Shown piece by piece: positions 12,411 through 25,100 of a DNA stretch of 64,000 nt. A program made the position numbers and the translations under genes. Source of the DNA: Cunninghamia lanceolata (lineage: Eukaryota; Streptophyta; Pinopsida; Cupressales; Cupressaceae); assembly GCA_027924645.1 (NCBI GenBank), contig BSBN01001807.1, positions 14,526,001-14,590,000 on the forward strand. The letters are read 5' to 3'. The stretch's first letter is position 1, and each line of letters starts with the position of its first letter. Under the pieces are notes generated by a model. That model saw only the letters and a program-made list of their open reading frames with translations. It was not told the origin of the DNA and searched no databases.

Positions 12411-13740
12411 TGAAAGATCCCTGATGGATCCCTTTGCTGAAATGAAGTGCTGTTGCTGAAAAGAAGTGCTGTTTTTTTGTGATTTAATTTGTTTTATGAT
12501 TTTTATTATTTTTTTTATTTTTTTTTTTTTTTTGTTTTCTTTCAGACTAGAGAGGAGATGCAGAAGGGGTTTCAATTTTCTTGAGATGTGTATTTGCCAA
12601 GATGGCAAATAGAAATACATACAGCTGCAATCTCAAATAAAATGGACTAAAAATAAATAATAACTGATAGAAAGATAACACATGAGAAATTGAGGCACAT
12701 ACCCATCAGATCTGTATTTTAATATTCAATGGAAGCCTGGTTTGCAACCCTACTTGCATACAAAGGCAATATTGGCCTAGAAGAGGCTATACATGCAACT
12801 GAGAATGAAGGATCTGAAGAGTAAAGCTGATTTAGCACTGCTGCAAGCTTAGATCTGCAATAACATGCCCTGGAATCTGTCCAATGATGCACAAATGAAG
12901 ACCCAGAGTAGGCCTCCCACAAACAAGAACTGGGTTATCGTCCAATTCACCAAAATCCTTGAGAGTTTTCGTTCCCAAGAGTCTGAATGCTGCTGCCCCC
13001 TTCCACAGAGTTCAGAGCTGCCATGAAGCTTCAAAAGATATGCAAAAGATAGATCCAAATAGCACTTCAAAGTCACTTTATGCACTTCCCAAAGTGGGCG
13101 TCCACTTTAGGGTTCCAAAAGGGATCAAAATTAAGAATCTTTAAAAGATCCTTTTATTAATGAAGACTTCCCAAGTTGGGCGCCCAAGTTGAGGGCCCAA
13201 CTTCATTATTAAAAGCCCACTTTTTAAACACAACGTTGTGTCAACTAGGTGGGGGACTTTTTAATAACTTATTAATATAAAGTGACATGTTATTCACTTT
13301 ATTTTATTTATTTTTATTAAATATTAAAGCCACACTTTAATATTCAATAATTATTCCAAATCCATCACCTGGCCATCCTGAACTGAGAACTTCTGAAGCC
13401 CACGCTACTGGTGATGTCGCCACGTGTCATGCCAACTGACAGTGCCTCCCTAAAATGTAGGGATACCTCCTAAAAAATAGGAATTTGACCAAAACTCCAA
13501 AAATGCTCCTGGAGGTCCCCTGATGCCTCCTGGTCAACTCTCGGTCAAACCCTAAAAAATAGGAACCCTTCCTAAAAAATAGGAAACTGTCAAAAACTGA
13601 CTGGAAAGGCCTGTAAAGCTCTGTGCCAAGCTACACTGCCTCTGGATAGGTCCCCTAACCACGCTGCTGACCTACGGGAACCCGGATGATAGGTCAACTC
13701 TCATGTCTCTGCTAGACAGCGCTAAAGAGGGGACATGACA
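12411..13740 (-). repeat. 5' LTR of the chromovirus
   Basis: 1330 bp, the partner of 6282-7611. It serves as promoter for minus-strand transcription. Translations of several stretches are identical between the two LTRs; visible differences sit in the T tract near 12500-12530. Confidence 0.95.
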
Positions 13741-13899
13741 ATGAGCTATGATTGTTATCTGCTACAATTACCTATGTGTATCTATTAATTGATTAATAAG
13801 TTGTGCAAGGATAACTACTTTTTCCCATCAAGGATATCTCATTAGTTGTGTGCTAGAATCATACACGTTGGCACAAAAGAGACAATTGGTTGTTCGCAC

Positions 13900-15000
13900 G
13901 ACACCTTATCAACTGATTGATGACTAACTTTATAAAAAATGTATGGACGAGGTGTTGCACCATTTTGTTCCTAAAGCTAAGAGATCCAATGTATTGTGTC
14001 AATGCCATGAAGGTCTGGCAAGTCGGCACTACCAAGGATGAGCTATTGCACAAAACATTTATAGGCCGAACTTTGGTGACCTACATTATGCAAGGATGTG
14101 CAGAGGTTTGCTCACTCGTGACATATGACAATGGGTTGGAAAACCCAAGGGATGAGATGCCTTTAATTCATGTATTGGTACAGGAACCCTTTGAAAAATG
14201 GGTCATTGACTTTGTGGGTCCGATTACCCCAGTTGTGTGTAGGAGTGGCACCCAATATATCATCATTGCAACCGATTATTTGACCCAATGGACTGAAGTC
14301 GTGCCCACAAAAGATTGCACTATAGAGACAGTTGCACGCTTCATTTTCGACAGCATGATCACTAGGTGTGGGTGCCCAATCAATTTGACAAGCGACTAAG
14401 GTACTCATTTCATTGCATAAATGATTCAAGTTTTATTAAAAGAATTCATGACTCAACACCATAAGAGTTCCCCTTATCATCCACAAGCAAATGACACAGT
14501 GGAAGCTTTCAATGAGATCTTGGATAACATCTTGTTGAATATTTGCAATGTAGGTCGCCATGATTGGAATGAGTGCATCGTATTTGTTCTCTGGGCTTAT
14601 AGAACCACCACCAAGAAGTTGACAGGATACACTCCATTTCAGTTAGTATATGGCAAAGAGGTCGTGGTTCTTGTCGAGTTTTTATTCCTAGTTTGCGCAT
14701 TACACAAATTGCTAGATTGGATAATGAAGACTCATTATGCACAAGGTTGTCGAAGTTGGATCGCTTGGATGAAAAATGAATGTTAGCACACTAGAGTCAA
14801 CAAGTCCAAAAATAGCACCAAAAAGCTTGGCATGATCATACTATGAAGCATAGGGCCTTTCAATTGGTAGTTTAGTTTTGATCTATGATTCACAGTTAAA
14901 TTGCTTTACCGAGTTGGCAAGCTTTGTATTGCAGGATTAGTTGAAGTTGGAGATTGTGGCTTTGTACAGGATTCCTTAATTCAATTTACCTAAGTATTTG
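13900..15000 (+). pseudogene. gypsy integrase relic
   Basis: Plus-strand coding remnant. The integrase core shows FEKWVIDFVGPI near 14190, ATDYLTQWTEVVPTKD near 14270, NLTSD followed by a TAA at 14397-14399 where the family has a glutamine, then SSPYHPQAND and WAYRTTTKKLTGYTPFQLVYGKE near 14590-14660. Further stops follow. It belongs to a non-chromodomain gypsy lineage distinct from the adjacent chromovirus. No LTRs were recognised. It lies in the intron downstream of NFXL2 exon F. Confidence 0.85.
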
Positions 15001-15651
15001 TGTCCTTGTGTTTAAACCTATTCAATCCTTGTGTTTTACTCACATCTTTTCAATCTATGCTTTTAGCTAGAAAGAGTGAGTGTTTGATAGCTATTTAAGT
15101 TGTTTATTTCTAGTCAAAAAGCATAAAAAGCTCTTGCTTTGAGCAAAAATGCTCAATTGCCTTTTGCCCTAGTCTGAGAACCAAAAGGATGGGTTTTGGT
15201 TTTGTTTCCTTTGAGCTATCGCTTTGTAGCAAGTATATATTGTTCAGATTTAGGTTTTAGGTTTTATTTGTGTTACAATGAGCTTTCCCTTCTAATTCAA
15301 AGAACAGTTCTACCATACATCTATTCCATTTTGTGTTGCACTGAAAAGTGCAAAATAAAATGTTAATAGGGGTTAAAAAAATAAAATTATTGTGCATCAA
15401 CAGTTAGTCAATCAAACAAATTTCTTGTTCATTTGCTTTGTTTATAGCTTCTACTTAGGTCAGATATGCCATATGTACTTTAGAAACATGGAAAATTAGA
15501 GCTCCTTTGAATCAAATCTCTCATTGAGACGGTTCCTACCTCCCTGAGTTGAAATTGATATAAAAACTACCAGTGGTGAAGACCTTTTCTTATGATTCTA
15601 ATAACTGAACTCAAATACATTTTGACATAAAAATCTGTTAACTGCTTTCCA

Positions 15652-15652
<1 letters not shown>

Positions 15653-15716
<64 letters not shown>
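15653..15716. repeat. (TA)n microsatellite
   Basis: About 32 uninterrupted AT dinucleotides. It lies within the intron after NFXL2 exon F. Confidence 0.97.
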
Positions 15717-15718
<2 letters not shown>

Positions 15719-15900
15719 AAAATAGTTAATAAATTAGTTACTATGACCATAATGGACATATTCCTTAATCACATGGTTTAATTCAGTCTTATGCAAAATT
15801 AAACACAAGCAAATTAGAACTATCATATTCTGCTTCTCCTAAAATGTAACTCAGAATGGAAAGTCTGCTCCTTCATTTCATGAACACATTCTAACCATAC

Positions 15901-16113
15901 CTCATTAAGCACTTGCTTGCGCTGCTGCAGCTCTGAACGAGTCATCTTCTCTTCTAATAATTTCTCACAATCCTTGTCACATGGCAAAATTCCTAATCCA
16001 AATCCGCTCTTTGCACCCTCCTTTAATAAATGATGGGATTTAAGATATGCAGCTTGAACATCCATACAAATCCATTCCTTTTTAAGCCGCTGACAGGAAC
16101 AACGAACCATAAC
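15901..16113 (-). CDS. NFXL2: NFXL2-like exon F
   Basis: This is a 213-bp exon (71 codons). The acceptor is GGCTAG before GTT at 16113 and the donor is GTATGG after the GAG at 15903-15901. It starts VMVRCSCQRLKKEW and runs through the segment GFGLGILPCDKDCEKLL to a Glu/Lys-rich helix ending VLNE. This is the region just before the basic C terminus of plant NFXL2. Without splicing, the frame would read on to a TGA at 15823-15825, so an alternative short C terminus is possible. Confidence 0.85.
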
Positions 16114-19100
16114 CTAGCCAAATAAGACCAGAGCATATTAATTTTCTGCAAAAAATAACTTAATTACTAGCTCTAAGAAATATACAATGAATATCTCCTC
16201 ACTCAAAACATTTAAAAATATGCATTGTACAACAATAAATCATTATAGTTGCAAGTCCAACAATTAGAATCAAGTAAAGCCAAGGCAAGATTACAAATTT
16301 GAAATTTGCAGCAACCACTGGATAGAATGCAATCACCAAACAACAAAATGGATGAAGGAAAGTAATATTACAACTGATGATCACAAAGCCAAGGAAGCTA
16401 TCGATGACCATTGAAAACTTGTCAGACGTGAAAGACATACTCCGAGCAGCAGAACTGTGTGGACTTCCAAATAAACACATCACAAAGGACATGAACATCA
16501 AAGACAATGTTTGAAATCAAAACCCGGCAATTAGAAACAAAATATACATCAATTACCAGCAACCATTGAAAGAGCTTAGCCAACCACAACTGCCGAGTGA
16601 AAGACTTGATAGGTAACTACCAGCCAATGTATTGTTAATGAATGTGCCAAAGAGTTTAATGAAAGTTAATAGAGGCCAAACAAGAAACCAATCAAAAAGT
16701 GACACATAGTGAGGGCATTCAAAAACAACTCAATCAAAATTAAAAAGGAATTACATTCTTCAAATGCATTTGCAAGTTTATAGAGACAAACTAGATTGCT
16801 CAGCCACAACGAAGCACTGAATACAATTGTGAGAAAGCAAATCCTCAACTGAAAGGACATGGGTAAAGCCAAAACATATAGAGGTAAAGGGAGACAAGAG
16901 CCTTCACAAGAGCAAGTGACATCTGCTATTAAATCTCGATAGATGGAATAGATGGCAGTTACAACGACACAACATCTTGAAGTGGTTAAGGAAAAAGGAA
17001 AACAAGTGATGGAAGAAAAGGATGAGAAATGGAAATGGCAAGACTGGTAATTGATGAATCAGCAGTGTATCGCAATTAATAGACATGCCAGTATTACCAA
17101 TCGATACCCTAGCACATCAGAACTTAGTAAAAAACTATGACTCAACAAAGCAAACACAATATTGCATGGTGAAGTGGTAAAACTCACTGCAGAGTTGATG
17201 CATGAAATATTTGGGCTTCCAATGGAGGCTTTGCAAATATTAATACAATGATAAAAGAAATTCTTGAAACATAGTTGTCATGGTGAATTTGCTGTAACAG
17301 TAAAACATGGAGTAGACGCGGATGCCATCACTCACCGAGTTGTGGTCAAAATTGCACCAACAAGACTGTTTATCATATAACAAAATTATGAAATGCCTTT
17401 TCAGTGCTCGTAACATATTGAAATAAAAATTCATATGAAGCTGGTAAATGTAAGCAAAACAAATCTAATAAGTTTCAATTCTCTTTGCATATGCAGTTTG
17501 TTAGGATAGTGTGATATTTAATTGCAATCCTAATGTATTATTTTTCACACAACTCCAACAACCTTGGAATGGGTACTTGGACACCCATGTTGTTGAGAGA
17601 TATTATTATTTTATTATTATTCTCCTTGTTGGCTTGGAATATTAGTTGTAATGACATTCATGAAGGAAGTGGAGTTGGTAGTGGCAGTTACGAAGCTATT
17701 TCTAGCATATTTCTCAACTTGAGCGTGAGAATTGAGTAGTGGAGCATCTTGCATGTTATTGGTGGAACCCATATGAGTTGGGTGATGATTTTGGACGCCT
17801 ACCTTGGGATATGAGCCATTGTGGAGGATTTACAAGTCAAAGATGTTGTCTATTATTAGTACAGAGATTATTTTGCTATTCGTGGCTCATTGGGAGTTAC
17901 ATTTACTATTCTGGGAAGAGCCTCTTCATTTTGGACGTAAGAGTTTTTTCCATTTTACTATAGTTTGATGCTACATTGTTTTTGGAAACCATTTGTGGTA
18001 TACCTCTCCCATTTCTCTATAAATTGGAGGCATGAGATAGTAGTTTCATTATGTTATTTCACAGGTACACAAATGTTGCTGGAATGCTGTCAGATTGAAG
18101 GGAGTTAGAGTGTTGAATATGTATTCTATTCTTGAAGATTAATACATTCTTGAACCTCTCTTTGATGGTGGAGTATCTTCTCGAAAGGGTTTCTCCACAT
18201 ACATCCGGTGTTATGTGTTGCAGCTTTATGGTTTGCTAATTTTCTTATTGCTGATTTTAAAAACTCACATAATCTTTTATGGGTAATCCATTGTTGCATA
18301 AATAAAAATCAGATTTGCATACTTATTTCAAAGTTTTCATTGTAAGTTTTCTTCACCAGTTTAACAACACAATTGATCTGAATTAATGTGAACAAAGTAG
18401 ATTTTTATACTAGTTGAAAAGATTAATGTATTATCAGTAGAAATTGAACAAAGGTTGAACAAGACAAGTTTACCAAATGTTGAACATGTAAACAAAGTAG
18501 ATTTTTATTACTGAGTGCTTATAGAAGTGGACAAATTCTATACAAGAGATGCATGCCTTCTACTTTGATAGTATGCTAGTAATTCAGCTCATCTATAGCA
18601 TTACAATATAAGAAAAAGAAAACTTACTAAGAATAGTAAATTAGAGCTTCTGGTGAGAACCTAAGGGTCAATGCACTTAGTAGTGATCCATGTCCTTGGA
18701 AGTTGAAATGGGCAATCAGATAAGGAAACACTAATTACAAAACTGAAAAAATGTTTTTTAGAGTTATTTAATTATGATACCCCTACTTGTCGTGGTCATA
18801 ACTCCTAGTCTGTTACTCAAAATTTTAAGTTCATATACGCATTGGAAAGCTTAGGTGGTGGCATGTGGATCCACAACAATGATTTGACCCCCTTCACTCT
18901 ACTCGAATGGATCTGCAAGGAATGATGTTGACTCTATCTCTAGCTCCTATGAACCTATTAGGGGAACCTTGTTGGCACAACAACACTTCTAGTAATGTTA
19001 CAAGCTCTTATGGATCTTACAACACATGCCTATATCCTTTAGGGTTGTATTGCCACTTTTCTTTGGTGTCTACTTATGTGGTGAAGTATCCTTAGTTTGT

Positions 19101-22100
19101 TGCTTCCTTGTGAACCTATGGTTGTTTCTCCCTTTAGTTTGACATATGCAAAAGATTATTTTTATCTTTGGGCTTGAATTTCTCTTCAATCTTAAATGAA
19201 AACAGTAGGCAATTTCCAAGGTTTTGATATTCAGAAATTCCATCATTGTTTGAATGTAGCAACAAACGTCATTGCAGTTTGAGGACTCAATGCTTATGAG
19301 TCTTTGATGTTGAGTTTTACAAACAATGCATGGAAAATATCAGTGTAGTCTTTCCGAATTGTCCTTTTGTCACAATAGTTTCCATTAGATGTACTTTTCT
19401 TCATATGTGTCCTTGGGAATAAATTCCTCCTTCACTACTCTCCACAAAATATCCCAAGCGAGAAGTTTGCCTTCAACACCTCGTCAAAGCGAAGTTCCCT
19501 CGACTCCTTGGCTAGAAAGCTAGCCTCCCAACATTGTTAAACATCGGGTTCAGGTTTCAAGAGCACAAATATGATTTTCTTCAAGTCTAGGAAATTATTT
19601 ATAGTTTTTACAATATGAAAAAGCAATTGTCAACAACATTTGCATCAATTGTTCTTTCAAAGGTAGGGATTTCAAAGTTAACCTAGATTTAAAAGGAGTC
19701 TGACCACCAAATGGTAATTCTAGAGAGGGTCTTGATGTGTTTGGGGTATTTTGGAGCATCCGCACAAATTGTTTCATCATCTTTGATCACTGTCTTTCTA
19801 TAACTACCTCAATCAACACCTTGAAGGGATCCAAGGAGTCAACAACTTGTTTTCGGTACCCATATGTGATCGTTTGCATCTATAAGTAAGATAATTCAAC
19901 AATTTTTTGTCTTCAACTCAATTTTCTAATATCTTAACCACATTGGATGGTACATGCAAGAGCGAATGGGCTTTAATACCACTTAGCTGAAATAAGTTGG
20001 TAATTGAAGGGACAATACACTAGTTGAGGAATTCAATGTATTATGAGCAACAATTGAACAAAACTCAAACAAGACAAGATTGAAAATCACTAAATTAGTT
20101 CAACAAAGTAAATTTTTATTTGAACTAAGAGCTTATAAAAAATGGGCAAACTCTACCAGAGAGATGCATGCCTTCTAATTTGATTGCATGCTTCAAATAC
20201 AGCTTTTATATAGCTTTGCAATACAAGAAACAAAAAACCTTTTAAAAATAGTAAATTAGGGTCCTTGGTGAGAGTCAGAGAATCACCACACTTGGTAGTG
20301 ACTCATGTCCTTCTTGGAAATTGAAATGGACAATCAAATAAAGTCAAAACATATAAGAAAACTGAAAATATTTGTTCAAGTTATTTAGTTTTGGTACCCC
20401 TACTTGTCCAACCCTTAGCCCATTACTCGAAATTCAAAGTTCATATATTCCTTGAAAAGCTTGGGTCACAAACTAATGAATCCAAGTTGGACCATAGTGT
20501 AAGCATAGACCAACTATCACATAGCCAAATTTTCATTCCATATGGCCCCAAAAAATCTAAAATACAAAAACATAGAAAATACCAAAAAATAGATTTTTAG
20601 GAATTTTGGAATTCTATCCCAAGCTGCCATTTAAATTTATTAGAATAATATTTTATCCTAATTTTAGTTAATGGTCAATCTTTAACTTATTTATTGAGCG
20701 TTTTGCTCATTGTAAATATCATACAATGTTTTTACCAATTACTTGCGTAATATCGTATCAGAGCATAAATCGAGCGGGAAACATGTGTTTTGATTTTTTC
20801 CTTTTTTTGGCACTCTGGAATTTCCGTACGACGTACGGACGACGCTAGCCTAGTTCGTTTTTGTCTCTCTGCTGGGTTTTCGACTCCTTCTGGGTCTTCT
20901 GCAAATCGTGACTTGTTTTTTAACCGCAGTCTGAAATCACGATTTTCTGAGGACGCATTTTTTTTTGGTTCTTTAGGCATTTTTTTTTTATGGTCGTGCC
21001 TTTATTATGTGGTCGCCATTTTAACAGGCCACGATTTGCATCTATTGAGGGTCGCGTTTCTTTTATTCCTTTCTAGATCGCAGCACGTGAGGTGTTAAGG
21101 GTCACGGTTCATTTTTTGGACACGATTTGGAGCTTTTTTTACAGCGTTTTCTGCATGCTTTGTAATCACTGTCTGGAGGTTGCAATTCTCAAATCTGGGT
21201 CGGCGTTTTCTCTGGCATTTGAAACCTTTTGTGTTTCTGTTTCAATCCTTGCTGAAGGATTATAGTGGTTTCATTTCGTGATTTCCTAATCATCTTTCTG
21301 TGTTTCCATGGCCACCTAGGGTTTCTGCAATTTCGGCTAGGGTTTTGACCCTTCATTTCAAGTCGAAAAAATTTTCTAAATGCAGATTCTTTGTGGATTT
21401 TTCAAGACCTTTTCTGGATTGACTTCATATTTTTCTAGGTGTCTCAAAATCCGTACCTCAAAATTTGTGCCAGCGGATTTGTCTTGAAATCTCTACTTGT
21501 ACCTGCTTCAGTGCATTGGAATTCGTGTCTCAGGTTTCGTGCATTCAGCCTCTTCTCAGTTCCTCATTTTTCGTGCCTTGAAAAACGTGAAGATGGCTTC
21601 TTTGACCAACATTATCTTGGAAGGCAATCAACGTTTCAATGGCAAAAATTATAATACCTGGAAGCAGTGAATGATGACCATCTTTGAATATCGCTGCCTT
21701 GATCAGATCATTCTAGGCAACACTACTTGTCCCACAACAGCGAGTAAGGACCAGGATAAGTTTGACGAGTAGAATCGTGAAGCAGTGATGCTCATTAAAC
21801 TCTCAGATACCGATGATAAGCTACCTCAGATTCCGCTTAGTTAATCAGCAAAGGAATTTGGGACCATCTGAAGGGTTTGCATGAGACTTCCGACAAAAGC
21901 TGTGCGTTCTTCCTGAAGAACATGTTGTTTTCTATCATGATGGATGACAAGACAACTTTGCAGGCACACTTGAACAAGATCAAAGAGATCCGAGATCAGT
22001 TGGAGGCTATTGGTCGAAAAATGGAGGAAGAAGACATGGTCGTGATCACTCTAAAAAGTCTACCTAAGTCTTATGAACATTTCATCGAGACTCTCAACAT

Positions 22101-25100
22101 TACGTCTGCTAATGTTGATCTAAAGTTTCCGGAGCTTTGTACTATCCTCTTGCAGCAGGATCGTTCGAAACAACAGTTTGGTAGTAGTGCTTCTTATCCT
22201 CTACAGAGCAAGCTTTTGCAGCCAAGTCTCAAGCTCAGCATAAAGGGAAAGGTCAGCCTCCACAGCAGAAAGGCTCAGGTCAACCTCAAGATAGCACCAA
22301 GAAGAACATTTAGTGTAATTATTGCCACAAATATGGTCACATGAAGAAGGATTGTCATCAACATTTGGCTTCTGAACAAAAGAAGTAGGGAGGGTCTCAG
22401 TCGAAAGCTAATGTTGTTGAGCACACTGAGCAGAAGGAATCTGTCTTTTATGCCTTTATGGCTAAAAGACCTACAGATCATGCAAAATCCTCTGCCTAGT
22501 ACATTGATTCAAGTGCCTCCGACACTTCACCCATCGGCGTGATTGGTTCACAGATTTCTCTCCCTTCAATGACTCAGTTATTTTTGGAGGAGGTGAAGAG
22601 TATACAGTTCCATATGCAGGATTGCAAACCTGCCTCCACACCCATGGAAAAAGGGCTTAAGTTGTCAGCTAAGTCAGACTCACCTATAGTGGATGAATCA
22701 TTGTTCAGGTAACTAGTGGGCAGCCTAATCTATCTCACTGTCACTAGACCTGACCTCGGTTTTGCAGTGAGCTACATTTCACGCTTCATGACAGCCCCCA
22801 AGGCAAATCATTGGGTAACAGCGAAGCGTGTGCTGCGTTACATGAAGGGCACTTCTAATTATGGACTTCTTTACACTAGGAGTCATAGGTTCGGCTGATG
22901 ACAGGAAATCAACATCTGGGTATGAGTTCAGTTTGGGATCCGGTGCAATCACATGGACTAGTAAGAAGCAGCAGGCAGTGACTCTCTCCTCGATAGAAGC
23001 AGAGTATCGGGGAGCAGTTAAGGCAGCTTGTGAGGCAATTTGGCTTCGCCGGATGCTTGCGGATATGCAAATATCTCAAGCAGGTCCGACTCCCTTATTC
23101 TGTGACAATCAGGGAGTTCTCAAACTTGCCAAGAATCCAGTCTTCCATGAAAGAACCAGGCATGTGAAAACTCATTGTCACTTCATTAGGAAGCTTGTTG
23201 AAGATGGATCAGTTCAGTTGTTGTATGTTCCAACAGAGGAGCAGACAGCAGATATTCTCCCCAAGTCGCTCAGTCCAGATAAGTTTGTAAAATTCAGGGG
23301 GCATCTTAGTGTCGTTGATCGATTGACCATTAAGGGAGGGTATTAGAATAATACTTTATGCTAATTTTAGTTAATGGTCACTCTTGTAATTTGTTTAGTA
23401 AGATTGTCTTCACGATCTTCTGCAGTTTCTATTTCAGAAACTTGCTATCCTTGTAAATCTTGTAACTTATTTATTGAGCATTTTGCTCATTGTAAATATC
23501 ATAAAATGTTTTTACCAATTACTTGCATAATAAAATTTACTGAGTTGTTCTTTGGATCAACAATGATTTGGTCTTAGATGCCAATTATCACTGAAAGGCA
23601 GATTCAACTCCATCACTGATGAGGGTTAGGGAATTGGCACAAACAAACAAATTTATTATAGGCATATCAAATGCGAAAGAACGAAGAGGAAAATGCTAAT
23701 TAGAAACAAAATTAAGGAGGGTGAACAACCTACAGAGTACAAGAGATGGCTATTAGATGACAACATGAGGCAATATATGCTAAAGCAACGCTGTCATTAA
23801 TTATTAAATCAGTTCTTGTTGCTCTTGAAGTGAGGTAGTGACACGATTGAAAAGCAAAGGTAAGGCCATAGTGGAAAACTTGGACTTGGAAGCTGCCTCG
23901 GCAAAAATTCACCAAAACTTGGCAAAAAAACAAAAAAGTACATAATTACCAAAAAAAAACAGAAATTAATGCATGAGCAGCACAAACAGTGAATTTAGAG
24001 AATACATAAGTTCATTTTGATTATCAATTTGTCATAATTCAAAGATTACATATGTCATATGACCCTTAAATGCTAAAACTTCAAAAGTTCAAAGTTTCAA
24101 AGTCAAACATTGTATAAAATTATAAATAATAGATGTATTACATGTCATAAACAACCAAATACAATCTACATCTTCTTCTTCCCCCTCCTAGTACTAGTGC
24201 TATCTAGCCTTGAACTAGAAGTTAAATATGAATCACCATGAGTGAATGATTCGTCAAGTATGTCTTCCTCCAATGCCTACCCCGCTACTGCTTCTTTCCA
24301 ATTCAACAAGATCTTCATCAATGAACATTACATCTTCATCATCAACAATCCAAGCTAAAAATGGATCGATGTCATCCAAATCAATGGTGTCATAAAAAGG
24401 TCCCTACACCTTTTTGGTTTGAAGATGAAGGTTGTACTAGAAAAAGACAAGGTCATTGAGGTGCTCCTGGGTCAACTTGTTTCTCTTCTTGGTACAAATG
24501 GTCTCAAATAGGCTCCAATTGTGCTTACAACTTCAAGCACTACAAGGTTGGTGCAAAACACAAATAGCTAACCTCTAAAGATTTGGTGTGGCAACACCAT
24601 AAATCTACAAATAAAACATTTAAAAAATTACAACCATTAACTCAAACTTAAAAACCTCAAACTTTCAAGTTTCTAGTATTAAATTAAAAATTAAAAATTC
24701 ATTTATAAAACAAGCGTTATTAAAGGACTGATTTTTTTACCTGGTTGCTGGTTTTCCCTCTTTCGAATGGCTAAAGGTGAAGAAACGAGCCTCCCCTTTG
24801 CATCCTTGTAGATGTCCAACTCATCTAGAATTATGTCTCTATGGCCTTTGTCTAGTGTCATCCTCTCTATGCATGTAGTAAGGCCCACCTTTACCTTCTC
24901 ATCAACCTTAAACGTATCAAAGAAATAATATTTTGGGTTCAAGTAGTACACATAGCATATATTGGCTGGTGGAGTTGGTTCATCCATCTCTAATTCCTAA
25001 TTGTTACTTACCTTGAGTGTATCCTCGGCATTCTTGAAGAACCTCATCAAAACTATCTTCGCAGCCTTCTCCCCTTTTGTTCTTTTGGAATATGGAGAGT

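Larger units (their letters stand above)
6282..13740 (-). mobile_element. complete Ty3/gypsy LTR retrotransposon with chromodomain (chromovirus), recent insertion
   Basis: Two 1330-bp LTRs (6282-7611 and 12411-13740) flank one polyprotein. Perfect 5-bp target duplications ATGAG stand at 6277-6281 and 13741-13745. LTRs run TG...CA (minus-strand start TGTCATGTCCCC, end ATCTTTCA). A tRNA-iMet-type primer site and a polypurine tract are in place. By eye the LTRs differ only in a T-rich tract, which points to a recent insertion. Domain order gag-PR-RT-RNase H-INT-chromodomain places it in the chromovirus branch. The polyprotein has one in-frame TAG. Confidence 0.95.
20638..23532 (+). mobile_element. 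internally deleted Ty1/copia element
   Basis: LTR 20638-20752 (115 bp, itself deleted) and LTR 23341-23532 (192 bp) are flanked by perfect target duplications AAATT at 20633-20637 and 23533-23537. A primer-site relic TCGTATCAGAGC (20753-20764) has one mismatch to the iMet type. A polypurine AAGGGAGGGTA precedes the right LTR. Interior: gag, then a jump from the protease region straight to the end of RT and RNase H, so integrase and most of RT are lost. Both LTRs start TA rather than TG. Confidence 0.88.

Noticed and set aside
15823..15900. Extension of exon F to a TGA as the true C terminus
   Set aside because: A good donor GTATGG follows GAG at 15901, and the extension does not resemble the NFXL2 C terminus; kept only as an alternative.
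16199..16507. Minus-strand frame of 102 codons with hydrophobic stretches, considered as the NFXL2 membrane exon
   Set aside because: It lies upstream of exon F in gene order, while the membrane segment should follow it; no splice sites or similarity support it.
17499..18228. Copia-type solo LTR with TATA box
   Set aside because: The start looks right, but no CA end, second copy or clean target duplication could be found, so it is not called as an element.
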